Positions 1 through 6,966 are shown, numbered from the stretch's first letter. The stretch: 9,457 bases of DNA from JAHECQ01 sp047638695 (GCA_047638695.1 JBLINY010000152.1:1-9457), one strand, 5' to 3'. Notes: generated from the sequence alone by a model not told the origin. Numbers and translations are program-made.

Positions 1-150
1 GCCAGTTCCAAGCCGATTATCAAGCAAGTGGCCTAAAAAGCCGAAGAGGGCCGGCGTCATGACGAGTTCGAAGGCCGTGTTGAAACCACGGTCGACGCCT
101 TGGCCGATCGGACGCTCATTATGCTGTAACGCTGCCTTTTGTGCCAACAA
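1..150 (-). CDS. AtpZ/AtpI-like ATP synthase accessory protein, N-terminal part (cut by window edge)
   Basis: This is the first ~50 codons of a small membrane protein of the AtpZ/AtpI kind, which sits at the head of F1Fo ATP synthase operons and is thought to help assemble the c-ring or carry Mg2+/Ca2+. The visible product has a hydrophilic start followed by GFNTAFELVMTPALFGFLG and HLLDNRLGTG. The latter matches the family pattern of a first membrane helix ending in G-x-LLD-x-x-LGT. No ATG or GTG lies in frame near this point. Two adjacent TTG codons (150-148 and 147-145) follow GGTAGG at spacings of 6 and 9 bases, so a TTG start is likely. The position directly after a wecA-like gene matches the mycobacterial order wecA-atpI-atpB, which supports the call. 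The second helix and stop lie outside the window. The same frame is open far upstream, so a longer N-terminus cannot be strictly excluded. Confidence 0.7.
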   Translation of the reverse strand, partial: MLAQKAALQHNERPIGQGVDRGFNTAFELVMTPALFGFLGHLLDNRLGTG

Positions 151-579
151 ACCCCACCTACCTTCGCACGAAGAAATGCCCGCCCCGACGCTTACGCTGA
201 TGACCAAGCGAGGGCATCTTATATGTGGCGCGCAGGTATCGCAACTCATCTGACGACTAATGGGGGCGCGATCTGCGGAATGTGGCTTTTGACCAACGGG
301 CAGATCGATTGGGCCGTTCAGCAGTAGGGCTCGCGTCGGGTTGAGCGTGGCCAGACCGACTAACGCGAGCACCGCTCGTTGGTGCTGCGCCTCGGGTTTC
401 TTGAGCCTTTCCCAAGTGATCGGCCGCGCTGAATCCGTCCTCGTCCTCGGCCCTTTCGGACATCGTCTGAGCGCTGCTGACGTCGATAGGTCCCGGCCCC
501 TGTGGCCCGATCGCGCCGCGATCGCTAGCGCGACGATGAAGGCTGCGACGGTCCACGTCGCAATCATCGTTGACACCAT
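151..579 (-). other. Overlapping open frame of uncertain status, 3' of the wecA-like gene
   Basis: A second minus-strand frame is open from ATG 579 through the end of the wecA-like frame and continues in register into the atpZ-like gene. It begins with a membrane-helix-like stretch (IATWTVAAFIVALAIAAR) and later has ITWERLKKPEAQHQRAVLA. Hand count between 600 and 262 gives about 70% GC at third positions in this frame, against about 59% in the annotated wecA frame. Against it being a gene: no Shine-Dalgarno sequence precedes ATG 579, there is no stop before the atpZ-like start, and the stretch near 300-150 reads like non-coding DNA (several Cys, no domain character). It could be part of a real gene disrupted by an indel or sequencing error, or just a shadow. 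Confidence 0.2.
218..244 (-). promoter_or_regulatory. Candidate promoter for the atp operon
   Basis: On the minus strand, TTGCGA (244-239, 4 of 6 to the -35 consensus) is followed after 15 bp by TATAAG (223-218, 5 of 6 to the -10 consensus). It lies in the 106-bp gap between the wecA-like stop (257) and the TTG start of the atpZ-like gene (about 150). That would leave a leader of roughly 60 nt carrying GGTAGG as the ribosome site. The spacer is shorter than the ideal 17 bp. The rest of the gap shows nothing else recognisable. Confidence 0.4.
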
Positions 580-1729
580 CAGTGTGGGGCCGCACGGAGC
601 CGGGCATCGGGCCCAGTCGACTGTCGTGAGAGCGACCAAACCCGGGCTGGAGCGAGATGTACAGCAGCGCCCCGAGACCAACGACGCCGGCCGGAACAAT
701 CGCGTCGCCTCGACCTTCGTTGTAAACCGGCCAAAGAACGAACCCTGATAGCAACGCGGTCCATGCCCAGAGCACCGACACGGCTCGACGATGGCCGTGA
801 CCGAGGCGAATGAGCCGATGGTGCAGATGGTCTTTGTCGGCCGTGGCCAGACCCTGCCTACGGCTGGCCCGACGGACGATGGCAAACAAGGTGTCGAGAA
901 TCGGGACGCCGAGGATCACGAAGGGGATAACCAGCGGGGCGTAGAAGAAGAAGGTCTGGCCACTGAAGGGATCCGACGTTCGTCCACCGACCGCCATGGT
1001 CGATGCCGCCATCAGGCTGCCAAGAAGGAGGCTGCCGCCATCGCCCATGAAGATCTTGGCGGGATGAATATTCCAAGGCAGGAACCCGAGGCACACGCCG
1101 AGCAGTACGGCGGCGATGAGCGGACCAATATTGCCCGCCAACAACAGGCCCACCTCACTGAGCTTGATGGCGTAGAGAAAGAACGCTCCAGCACCGATAG
1201 CCACAATGCCAGCAGCAAGCCCATCGAGCCCATCGATGATGTTCACAGCGTTGGCCAGGCCCAGCACCCAAAGAACGGTGAGAAGAAAGCTGAGGTCGAG
1301 AGACAGCAGAAGAAGGTCGAAGAACGGGATGCGGAACACAATGATGTTCACACCACCAGCGAACAGAAGGCTGCCGACCAACGCCAGCCCAGCGGTCTTA
1401 GCTGGAGCTGAGAGCTCACGCAGGTCGTCGCTGACGCCGACTGCGAACGCCACGGTGGCAGCCATCACCACCGCAAGTGGTTCGGTCGAACCGCTGAAGG
1501 TCGACTCGAACCAACCCGTGTACCAGGCAACCCCAAAGCTCACGAGGAAGCCGACGTACATGGCCGCACCGCCGAGAACGGCGGTGGGGACGTCGTGGGA
1601 TCGACGTTCGTCTGGCTCGTCCACAAAGCCCTTAGAAACCGCAATAACTCGGAACAGAGGGACGGTGACGAGCGTGACGAAAGCGGCAACGCCAAGCACT
1701 ACCAAATATGAGGAAAGCGCCGGACGCAC
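257..1729 (-). CDS. WecA/TagO/MraY-family polyprenyl-phosphate glycosyl-1-phosphate transferase
   Basis: This integral membrane enzyme transfers a sugar-1-phosphate (GlcNAc-1-P in WecA) from a UDP-sugar to polyprenyl phosphate. That is the first step of wall or surface polysaccharide synthesis. In mycobacteria the gene at this position, wecA/rfe, starts the arabinogalactan linker. Visible motifs are the Mg-binding D101-D102 in GVSDDLRELSA, NAVNIIDGLDGLA at 160-172, the loop LPWNIHPAKIFMGDGGS at 217-233, and the HLHHRL signature at 301-306. About ten hydrophobic helices span residues 5-360. The GTG start at 1729 lies 9 bp after the glyA stop, and AGG at 1740-1738 serves as a weak ribosome site. 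Family members end near residue 360-390, but this frame runs to 490 with a hydrophilic R/S/A/P/D-rich tail whose base composition fits coding poorly. The true C-terminus may be near residue 375. The donor sugar cannot be told from sequence, so no symbol is given. Confidence 0.88.
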   Translation of the reverse strand: MRPALSSYLVVLGVAAFVTLVTVPLFRVIAVSKGFVDEPDERRSHDVPTAVLGGAAMYVGFLVSFGVAWYTGWFESTFSGSTEPLAVVMAATVAFAVGVSDDLRELSAPAKTAGLALVGSLLFAGGVNIIVFRIPFFDLLLLSLDLSFLLTVLWVLGLANAVNIIDGLDGLAAGIVAIGAGAFFLYAIKLSEVGLLLAGNIGPLIAAVLLGVCLGFLPWNIHPAKIFMGDGGSLLLGSLMAASTMAVGGRTSDPFSGQTFFFYAPLVIPFVILGVPILDTLFAIVRRASRRQGLATADKDHLHHRLIRLGHGHRRAVSVLWAWTALLSGFVLWPVYNEGRGDAIVPAGVVGLGALLYISLQPGFGRSHDSRLGPMPGSVRPHTDGVNDDCDVDRRSLHRRASDRGAIGPQGPGPIDVSSAQTMSERAEDEDGFSAADHLGKAQETRGAAPTSGARVSRSGHAQPDASPTAERPNRSARWSKATFRRSRPH

Positions 1730-1738
1730 TGAATGAAC

Positions 1739-2995
1739 CTAGACCGCCGCCAGTCCCGGGTAGGGGGAATAGGGGACGCAAAGCTGCCGAACTTCTTCTC
1801 GCACGGCTGCGACAGCGTCGGGGTTCGAACGATCTCGGAGTGTTCGGGCGATGAGTTGACCGATGATCACCATCTCGGCTTCACCCATGCCTTGGGTGGT
1901 GACGGCGGGCGTACCAATCCGGATACCGGAGGTCACAAACGGCGAGCGAGGATCGTCGGGAATGGAGTTTCGGTTCAGCGTAATACCGGCATCATCGAGC
2001 ACAATCTGAGCTTCTTTGCCGGTGAGTTCTGCATCGAAGGTTTGGAGGTCGACAAGCAGGAGGTGGTTGTCGGTACCACCTGAAACCAGACGGAAGCCTT
2101 CCTCAGCTAGCTGCTTGGCCAGTGTCGCGGCATTCGTGACGATCTGGGCCGAGTAGGAGCGGAACTCGTCCGTGGCTGCTTCGGCGAACGCAACAGCCTT
2201 CGCCGCGATGGCGTGCTCTTGAGGTCCACCTTGTTGTCCGGGAAACACCGCCTTGTCGACGGCTTTGCCCAACGCTTCGGTCGACAGGATGCATCCGCCG
2301 CGAGGACCCCGCATTGTCTTGTGGGTCGTAAATGTGACGATGTCGGCGATCCCGACAGGATTCGAGTGGACGCCGCCTGCGATGAGCCCGGCTATGTGTG
2401 CGGCGTCAAACATCAGCAGTGCACCTACTTCGTCGGCGACCTTGCGGAACGGCTCCGCATCGATCGTACGCGGATAGGCAGTGGCCCCTGTGACGATCAA
2501 CTTGGGTCGATGCTGCTTTGCCAGCGACATGACTTGTTCGAGATCGATGCGCTCGTCACCCCCTGTGAGGCCATAGCCAACGAAGTTGTAGGTGAGTCCC
2601 GATGCGTTGACAGGGGAACCGTGGGTGAGGTGCCCACCATGATCGAGACTCAGCCCAAGCACGGTGTCGCCTGGCTCAAGCAACGCCTGATAAACCGCCA
2701 TGTTTGCGTTCGCTCCGGAGTGCGACTGCACGTTGGCGTGCTCGGCCCCGAAAAGAGCGCACACCCGCTCGATGGCCAGTGACTCGACCTCGTCAACCAC
2801 TTGATTTCCGCCGTAATAGCGGCGGCCCGGGTACCCCTCGCTGTACTTGTTGGTGAAGACCGACCCGGTCGCAGCCATGACAGCTGGCGAGGCGAAGTTC
2901 TCCGAGGCGATGAGTTGCAGCGCCGTGTTCTGACGATCGATTTCTCGGTTCGTCATCTCGAAGACGGGTTCATTGTCGAGGGCTGGCCAAGGCAT
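1739..2995 (-). CDS. glyA: Serine hydroxymethyltransferase
   Basis: GlyA is a cytosolic PLP enzyme that converts serine and tetrahydrofolate to glycine and 5,10-methylene-THF, the main one-carbon source for purine, thymidylate and methionine synthesis. The 418-residue product has normal length for the family. It shows the N-terminal LQLIASENFAS at 27-36, TNKYSEGYPGRRYYGG at 48-63, the substrate-loop region around SHSGANANMAVY at 91-102, FDAAHIAGLIAGG at 196-208, and the PLP-binding lysine K226 in TFTTHKTMRGPRGG. The ATG at 2995 was chosen because homology begins there and AAGAGAGA stands just upstream; the frame stays open to 3280 but that part overlaps rpiB in another frame. It follows rpiB after 38 bp and is followed by the wecA-like gene after 9 bp, so it is probably co-transcribed. 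No riboswitch or promoter is visible in the short upstream gap. Confidence 0.97.
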   Translation of the reverse strand: MPWPALDNEPVFEMTNREIDRQNTALQLIASENFASPAVMAATGSVFTNKYSEGYPGRRYYGGNQVVDEVESLAIERVCALFGAEHANVQSHSGANANMAVYQALLEPGDTVLGLSLDHGGHLTHGSPVNASGLTYNFVGYGLTGGDERIDLEQVMSLAKQHRPKLIVTGATAYPRTIDAEPFRKVADEVGALLMFDAAHIAGLIAGGVHSNPVGIADIVTFTTHKTMRGPRGGCILSTEALGKAVDKAVFPGQQGGPQEHAIAAKAVAFAEAATDEFRSYSAQIVTNAATLAKQLAEEGFRLVSGGTDNHLLLVDLQTFDAELTGKEAQIVLDDAGITLNRNSIPDDPRSPFVTSGIRIGTPAVTTQGMGEAEMVIIGQLIARTLRDRSNPDAVAAVREEVRQLCVPYSPYPGLAAV

Positions 2996-3033
2996 TGGAT
3001 TCTCTCTTGGTTGGTGACGGTTGGCTGGCTCGT

Positions 3034-3471
3034 TCAGGAGCCGATGTTGTCGATCTTGTCGACTCTGCGGGCATGGCGTCCGCCTTCGAAGGCGGTGGAA
3101 AGGAAGACCTCGACGGCGTCGAGAGCAACCTGTTCCCCGATGAAGCGAGCGCCAAGGCAAAGCACGTTGGCGTCGTTGTGCAAACGCGTCATGCGAGCAG
3201 AAGTGACATCGTGCACGGTGGCAGCCCGGATGCCGGCAACCTTGTTGGCAGCTATGGCAATTCCGATGCCGCTGCCGCAAATGGCGATACCCAGATCGAT
3301 GTCGTCCCCGACCACGGAGTGTCCAACTGCCGCTCCGAAGTCGGGATAGTCGACCGACTCAACAGAGTTAGTGCCGACATCGAGCACGTTGTGACCAAGC
3401 GCCTCGACGTGAGCCGCAATAACGGCCTTGAGGTGGAACCCGGCGTGGTCCGAGCCAAGGGCAATGCGCAT
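3034..3471 (-). CDS. rpiB: Ribose-5-phosphate isomerase B
   Basis: RpiB interconverts ribose-5-phosphate and ribulose-5-phosphate in the non-oxidative pentose phosphate pathway. The 145-residue product fits the RpiB/LacAB family (about 145-160). Key residues are in place: D8-H9 in GSDHAGF, Y42-P43 in DYPDF, the catalytic C65 in CGSGIG, H98-N99-D100, and the phosphate-binding arginines in EGGRHARRV at 129-137. The cysteine form (as in E. coli RpiB) differs from the mycobacterial enzyme, which uses a glutamate instead. ATG 3471 is preferred because MRIALGSDHAGF is the usual family N-terminus. An in-frame ATG at 3492 would add seven residues, and neither start has a strong ribosome site (GGGGCGG lies about 12 bases before 3471). 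It sits 51 bp after prmC and 38 bp before glyA. The rpiB-glyA pair also occurs in Bacillus-type genomes. Confidence 0.96.
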   Translation of the reverse strand: MRIALGSDHAGFHLKAVIAAHVEALGHNVLDVGTNSVESVDYPDFGAAVGHSVVGDDIDLGIAICGSGIGIAIAANKVAGIRAATVHDVTSARMTRLHNDANVLCLGARFIGEQVALDAVEVFLSTAFEGGRHARRVDKIDNIGS

Positions 3472-3522
3472 CAAACGAGCGTACCGCCCCATCCGGTGGT
3501 GGCTACGGGTCAGCCTGGGCAG

Positions 3523-4452
3523 TCATCGGTCGTCGCTAGGCGGGAGGAAGCGAGGGCGCCTGGCCACAATGCCGCGCGGCCGGTTGGCGAGATCGTCGAA
3601 GACTTCAACAACTTCGAACCGCTGGGCCGCTAGCTCGGCCAGCGCCGACGTTTGACCGGGCGCCATCTCGAGCACCAGCGACCCGTCGGGGCGAAGCCAA
3701 GTCGGAGCTTCAGTCACCAGCCGGTCGAGGTCATCGCGGCCCAACTCCCCTGCTAGCAGCGCATCGGAGGGCTCCCAGTCGGCGACCTCAGACGGCAACC
3801 GGTCGGTCGTCGCGACGTACGGAGGGTTGCTGACCACGACGGCCACAAGGCCTCTCAGATCCGTCGGGAGAGCCTCGAACCAGGACCCATGAGCCGTACT
3901 TACTCGCGTTGCCGGCCGACCAATTCCAGCCAGGTTTGCCCGGGCGACGGCAAGAGCATCGCTCGAATGGTCGGTAAGCCATACCGACGCACTGGGATGT
4001 TCAACCGCGATCGACAGCCCAATGGCCCCACTACCAGTTCCGAGATCGACGACGAGCGGCTGTTCGAAGTGTTCGATCTCGCCCAGCGCCACGCCAGCGA
4101 CGACTTCGGTCTCAGGTCGCGGAATAAGCACTCGACTATCAACCATGAGATCGAGCGTCCGAAACGACCACCGTCCAACGACGTATTGCAGTGGCTCGCC
4201 AACGAGGCGGCGGCTCACCATCCGGTCGAAGCGGGCCACTCCACGGGTCGTCACCAGATCGTCGAGACCCAGCGCGAATTCGACTGGTTCGAAACCGCCG
4301 GCCTCTTCAACGATGCGCCGTGCGCTATTCGCCGCATCAGACACCTCCGCTGCCTCGAACCGCTGCGTTGCCTCGGCTAAGAGCGCGCGCCACGAAATGG
4401 TGTCGCTCGTGCTGTCAGCGTTGCCCGAGCCCGGATCGCCTTCAGTCGACAC
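3523..4452 (-). CDS. prmC: Peptide chain release factor N5-glutamine methyltransferase
   Basis: PrmC (HemK) uses S-adenosylmethionine to methylate the side-chain amide of the glutamine in the GGQ motif of release factors, which raises their activity in peptide release. The 309-residue product has an N-terminal helical RF-binding domain (about 20-100), RRLVGEPLQYVVG at 81-93, RVLIPRPETE at 107-116, the SAM-binding loop VVDLGTGSGAIGLS at 134-147, and the substrate amide-binding NPPY at 209-212. The start is taken as GTG 4452, which has GGAGAGG just upstream (GGAG six bases before) and overlaps the prfA stop by 11 bp. This is the usual sign of translational coupling with its own substrate gene. 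The frame is open upstream to 4779 but that part lies inside prfA. In many genomes a Sua5/YwlC gene follows; here rpiB does. Confidence 0.96.
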   Translation of the reverse strand: MSTEGDPGSGNADSTSDTISWRALLAEATQRFEAAEVSDAANSARRIVEEAGGFEPVEFALGLDDLVTTRGVARFDRMVSRRLVGEPLQYVVGRWSFRTLDLMVDSRVLIPRPETEVVAGVALGEIEHFEQPLVVDLGTGSGAIGLSIAVEHPSASVWLTDHSSDALAVARANLAGIGRPATRVSTAHGSWFEALPTDLRGLVAVVVSNPPYVATTDRLPSEVADWEPSDALLAGELGRDDLDRLVTEAPTWLRPDGSLVLEMAPGQTSALAELAAQRFEVVEVFDDLANRPRGIVARRPRFLPPSDDR

Positions 4453-5527
4453 GGGCCTCTCCGCCAACCTCGGACTGCAGCTGGTGGGTACGTTCGTCTT
4501 GCACCAGTGCGTCGCTAACCTCGCCCAGGTCTCCGGCCAGGACCTTGTCGAGCCGGTAGAGCGTAAGGCCGATGCGATGATCGGTGACCCGATTCTCTTT
4601 GAAGTTGTAGGTGCGAATCTTCTCCGACCTGCCTCCCCCACCGATCTGATCCTTGCGGGCTGCTGATGCCTCAAGCCGCTGCTGTTCCTGTTGCATCTGA
4701 AGCAGTCGCGAGCGCAGAACCACGAGGGCCCGCGCCCGGTTCTGCAGTTGGCTCTTCTCGTCCTGCATCGAGACGACAACGCCGGTGGGCTTGTGGGTCA
4801 TTCGCACGGCGGAGTCAGTGGTGTTTACATGCTGGCCACCGGCGCCCGATGACCGGAAGGTGTCGATCTGAAGATCGTTCGTATCGATATCGACCTCGAC
4901 CTCTTGCGCCTCGGGCAGCACCGACACGGTCGCCGACGACGTATGGACCCGGCCCTGCGACTCGGTGACGGGCACCCGCTGCACCCGATGGGGTCCGGCC
5001 TCGAACTTCATGCGGGTCCAAACGCTGTCACCCTTCAGGGTGAAGGTGACATCAGAAAAGCCGCCGAGATCAGAGTTCTGAGCTCCCAATATCTCGAACT
5101 TCCACTTCTGGTCCTCGGCGTACGCCTTGTACATCTCGAACAGATCGCGAGCGAACAAGTTGGCCTCTTCGCCCCCCTCTGCTCCTCTGATCTCAATGAT
5201 CACGTTTCGACCATCGTTGGGGTCTTTCGGCAGCAGCAGGAGACGAAGCTCCGTTTCGGCCTCCTCGATCTCGGCTTCGGCCTGCTGCGCGTCTTGACGG
5301 AGGTCGTCCTTTTCGTCGGCCGCAGCCTCGGCGATGAACTCCTGAAGCACCTCGAGATCCTCGGTTGCCGTTTTCAGACGGCGCCCGGCACCCACGATCT
5401 CGCTCAGCTCTCGATAGCGGCGCGAGAGCTCGACAAAGCGCTTGTTGTCAGCCGCAACCTCGGGGTCGCTGAGTCGGGCCTCCACCTCGCGGTGTTCGCC
5501 TTCAAAGGCTTCGAGCCGATCGAGCAT
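4442..5527 (-). CDS. prfA: Peptide chain release factor 1
   Basis: RF1 reads UAA and UAG stop codons in the ribosomal A site and triggers hydrolysis of peptidyl-tRNA. The 361-residue product has normal length. The N-terminal domain (1-100) is a charged coiled coil. The codon-reading tripeptide is PVT at 186-188, the PxT form that distinguishes RF1 from RF2 (SPF). The peptidyl-hydrolysis motif is GGQ at 230-232 within SSGAGGQHVNTTDSAVR, and the conserved GGGGRSEKIRTYNFKENRVTDHR (shown here only as its anchors GGGGRSEK and VTDHR) follows near the C-terminal third. Start ATG 5527 gives the standard N-terminus. No Shine-Dalgarno sequence is visible before it, but the stop of the upstream gene is only 9 bp away, so coupled re-initiation is plausible. 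prmC, which modifies Q232, overlaps its 3' end. Confidence 0.97.
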   Translation of the reverse strand: MLDRLEAFEGEHREVEARLSDPEVAADNKRFVELSRRYRELSEIVGAGRRLKTATEDLEVLQEFIAEAAADEKDDLRQDAQQAEAEIEEAETELRLLLLPKDPNDGRNVIIEIRGAEGGEEANLFARDLFEMYKAYAEDQKWKFEILGAQNSDLGGFSDVTFTLKGDSVWTRMKFEAGPHRVQRVPVTESQGRVHTSSATVSVLPEAQEVEVDIDTNDLQIDTFRSSGAGGQHVNTTDSAVRMTHKPTGVVVSMQDEKSQLQNRARALVVLRSRLLQMQQEQQRLEASAARKDQIGGGGRSEKIRTYNFKENRVTDHRIGLTLYRLDKVLAGDLGEVSDALVQDERTHQLQSEVGGEARVD

Positions 5528-5536
5528 GAATCGAGG

Positions 5537-6547
5537 CTAGGCCCAGGGTGGTTCGAGTGACACAAGCTTCGCCCGACCGAGGGCATCGACAAGGTCGACG
5601 GTCAGCTGGTAGGTGTCCCGTGGCGGCACAACGACAATCAGCGACGCATCGGGGTTGGTACGGCCTCGGTAGTCGGCTGCTTCGGGCGCCAGATCGGGAT
5701 CGACGCCAACCGATGTGACGACGACAACCGGAGAACCCTCGGTGGTCGTGCCAACCGCCGCTACCGGTTGAGTACCAAGGAGCGTCGAGCGTGGCCGTAG
5801 CGGCGGCACGGGCTCCAACGTGGTGGCGCCGACGAGCGAAGGGTCATCGAGGACGAGAGAGCGAAGCCACCGCTCTCTGGCCAGACGGTTAAGCGGGTGC
5901 GGCGGAGCTCCCGGTGAACGATGAGCAGCCACCATTCCAACGGCCCTCTTCAGAGCGGTGTCGATATCGAGATTGCTGTGGACGAGGTGGTGGAGCTCTC
6001 TGTCGGCTTGCCCGACACCCACCTCGATGACGGGAAGACCCTGAGGATCGCGCTCGACCCGAGCAATCTCGAGGCCCGCAACCTCGGCGACAAGTCGGCC
6101 ATGATCATCAACGACACGAGCGCCGGACTCGGTCATCACACCAGCCAAAGCCCAGATGTCGGCGCCGAGCTCTGGCACCTCGGCAATGGGAGCCGCCTCG
6201 GCTACCACCACCTCGGTGCCGTGAATCTGCCAGACCTCCAACGACACACCCAGCGATTCGAACCACTGGGCCCTACGAACAAGGTGGGGGGCAGCGTCGT
6301 CGGAGAGCAGGTGCAGAGTTGCGACGTCGTGCTTCTTGGCCCACAGAAGAGCTGGACCGAGCACACCAATGGCTCCTGCACCCTCGGCCAGGATCAGGCC
6401 TTGACGCTTGCCTTCTTGCTCATCAGCCGCGGAGCGCGAAAATCCCCCGGCCTGGCCGGGGGATTCGCAAGATTCGAACGGATCGTCGGTAATCCTCCGC
6501 GCCAGCGCAGTCAGCTTGGCTGCGTAGAGATGGCCGGGAACAGTCAG
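5537..6547 (-). CDS. Unrecognised soluble protein between the L31 gene and prfA
   Basis: I do not recognise this protein and assign no function. It reads as a soluble 336-residue protein with no signal peptide or membrane helix. Its start resembles an ordinary conserved domain (VPGHLYAAKLTALARRITDD), and the middle has VAEVAGLEIARV at 153-164 and VIEVGVGQADRE at 173-184. The C-terminal part is alternating beta-rich (SLIVVVPP, VVVVTSVG) and ends in LVSLEPPWA. No ATG, GTG or TTG occurs in frame between the L31 stop and about residue 62. A CTG at 6547-6545 stands 8 bases after GAGGA and just before the recognisable N-terminus, so I take it as the start. Alternatives are a much shorter GTG form, or an N-terminal extension inside the L31 gene (frame open to 6706). 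It lies 4 bp after the L31 gene and 9 bp before prfA, so it is probably part of the same translation operon. Bacillus has tdk at this place; this protein is not a thymidine kinase. Confidence 0.75.
   Translation of the reverse strand: MTVPGHLYAAKLTALARRITDDPFESCESPGQAGGFSRSAADEQEGKRQGLILAEGAGAIGVLGPALLWAKKHDVATLHLLSDDAAPHLVRRAQWFESLGVSLEVWQIHGTEVVVAEAAPIAEVPELGADIWALAGVMTESGARVVDDHGRLVAEVAGLEIARVERDPQGLPVIEVGVGQADRELHHLVHSNLDIDTALKRAVGMVAAHRSPGAPPHPLNRLARERWLRSLVLDDPSLVGATTLEPVPPLRPRSTLLGTQPVAAVGTTTEGSPVVVVTSVGVDPDLAPEAADYRGRTNPDASLIVVVPPRDTYQLTVDLVDALGRAKLVSLEPPWA
6436..6468 (-). terminator. Strong GC-rich hairpin inside the unknown gene, terminator-like on the minus strand
   Basis: AATCCCCCGGCC (6441-6452) is the exact reverse complement of GGCCGGGGGATT (6454-6465), with a single base between them. 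GCG at 6436-6438 can also pair with CGC at 6466-6468 around a two-base bulge. In the minus-strand transcript this gives a 10-bp GC-rich stem with a 5-nt loop, followed by a run of four U. It lies about 85 nt after the L31 stop and inside codons about 27-37 of the next gene. It could be a weak intrinsic terminator or attenuator lowering transcription into the unknown gene and prfA. The U run is short and a coding explanation (Pro/Gly codons) is possible. Confidence 0.35.
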
Positions 6548-6551
6548 GCGA

Positions 6552-6848
6552 TCAGTCCTCTGTTGACTCGGCGCCCTCTTCGGCTGGGGCACCCTCGCCC
6601 TTGCGGCGTCGGCCAAAGCGGCGCTCGAAGCGCTCGACGCGGCCAGCGGTATCGATGATGCGCATGGTCCCGGTGAAGAACGGGTGACTAGCCGCAGAGA
6701 TTTCAACCTTGGCCAGCGGGTAAGTGTTGCCGTCTTCCCACTCGATGGTCTCGTCCGTCTCGATCGTCGACTTGGTCAGGAACGCGAACTCAGCGGCCTG
6801 ATCCTGAAAGACCACCGGGCGGTAGTTGGGATGAATGTCGGCTTGCAT
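6552..6848 (-). CDS. rpmE2: 50S ribosomal protein L31, type B (cysteine-free)
   Basis: L31 binds the large subunit at the bridge to the small subunit head. The 98-residue product begins MQADIHPNYRPVVFQD and continues with FLTKSTIETDETIEWEDG, TYPLAKVEISAASHPFFTG, and GRVERFERRFG, the last block near residues 69-79. It has no cysteine at all, so it lacks the zinc-binding CxxC pair of the classical L31 and belongs to the zinc-independent YkgM/YtiA type. It carries about 18 extra C-terminal residues, basic then acidic (RRRKGEG...EEGAESTED). Start ATG 6848 has GGAG seven bases upstream. Its place after rho and before prfA is the usual site of the zinc-type rpmE in mycobacteria. No Zur-like operator is visible upstream, which suggests constitutive use rather than zinc-starvation control. 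Confidence 0.93.
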   Translation of the reverse strand: MQADIHPNYRPVVFQDQAAEFAFLTKSTIETDETIEWEDGNTYPLAKVEISAASHPFFTGTMRIIDTAGRVERFERRFGRRRKGEGAPAEEGAESTED

Positions 6849-6966
6849 GGCAACGCTCCAGAGAAAGAAGGACTTGGTGACTGTATCGGCCTGACCTAAG
6901 AACCCGTCAGCAGGCAGCTATCCCCGACTGGGACCAGCAAACCGACTAGGCATCGAACCGACTGGA
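6849..6966 (-). other. rho-L31 spacer with three CCGACT/AGTCGG repeats
   Basis: This 118-bp gap follows the rho stop. On the plus strand CCGACT occurs at 6924-6929, 6942-6947 and 6958-6963, two of them preceded by AA, all in the 45 bp nearest the rho stop. The minus-strand transcript can also form an imperfect 9-bp stem around AGTC at about 6920-6940. There is no U run after it, so it is not a clear terminator. A very weak promoter match near 6882-6910 is not convincing. The L31 ribosome site GGAG is at the left end of the gap. Confidence 0.35.

Noticed and set aside
791..1411. Plus-strand open frame of 206 codons
   Set aside because: It lies opposite the conserved core of the wecA-like gene, including the catalytic motifs, and shows no domain character. 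It is an antisense shadow.
2996..3280. N-terminal extension of glyA
   Set aside because: It overlaps rpiB in another frame, is R/H/C-rich, and the SHMT N-terminus begins at ATG 2995.
4453..4779. N-terminal extension of prmC
   Set aside because: It lies entirely within prfA coding sequence. GTG 4452 has a good ribosome site and gives a normal-length protein.
6882..6910. Possible promoter before the L31 gene (CTGACG, 17 bp, GATACA)
   Set aside because: The -35 match is 4 of 6 but the -10 match only 3 of 6, no better than chance in a 118-bp gap.
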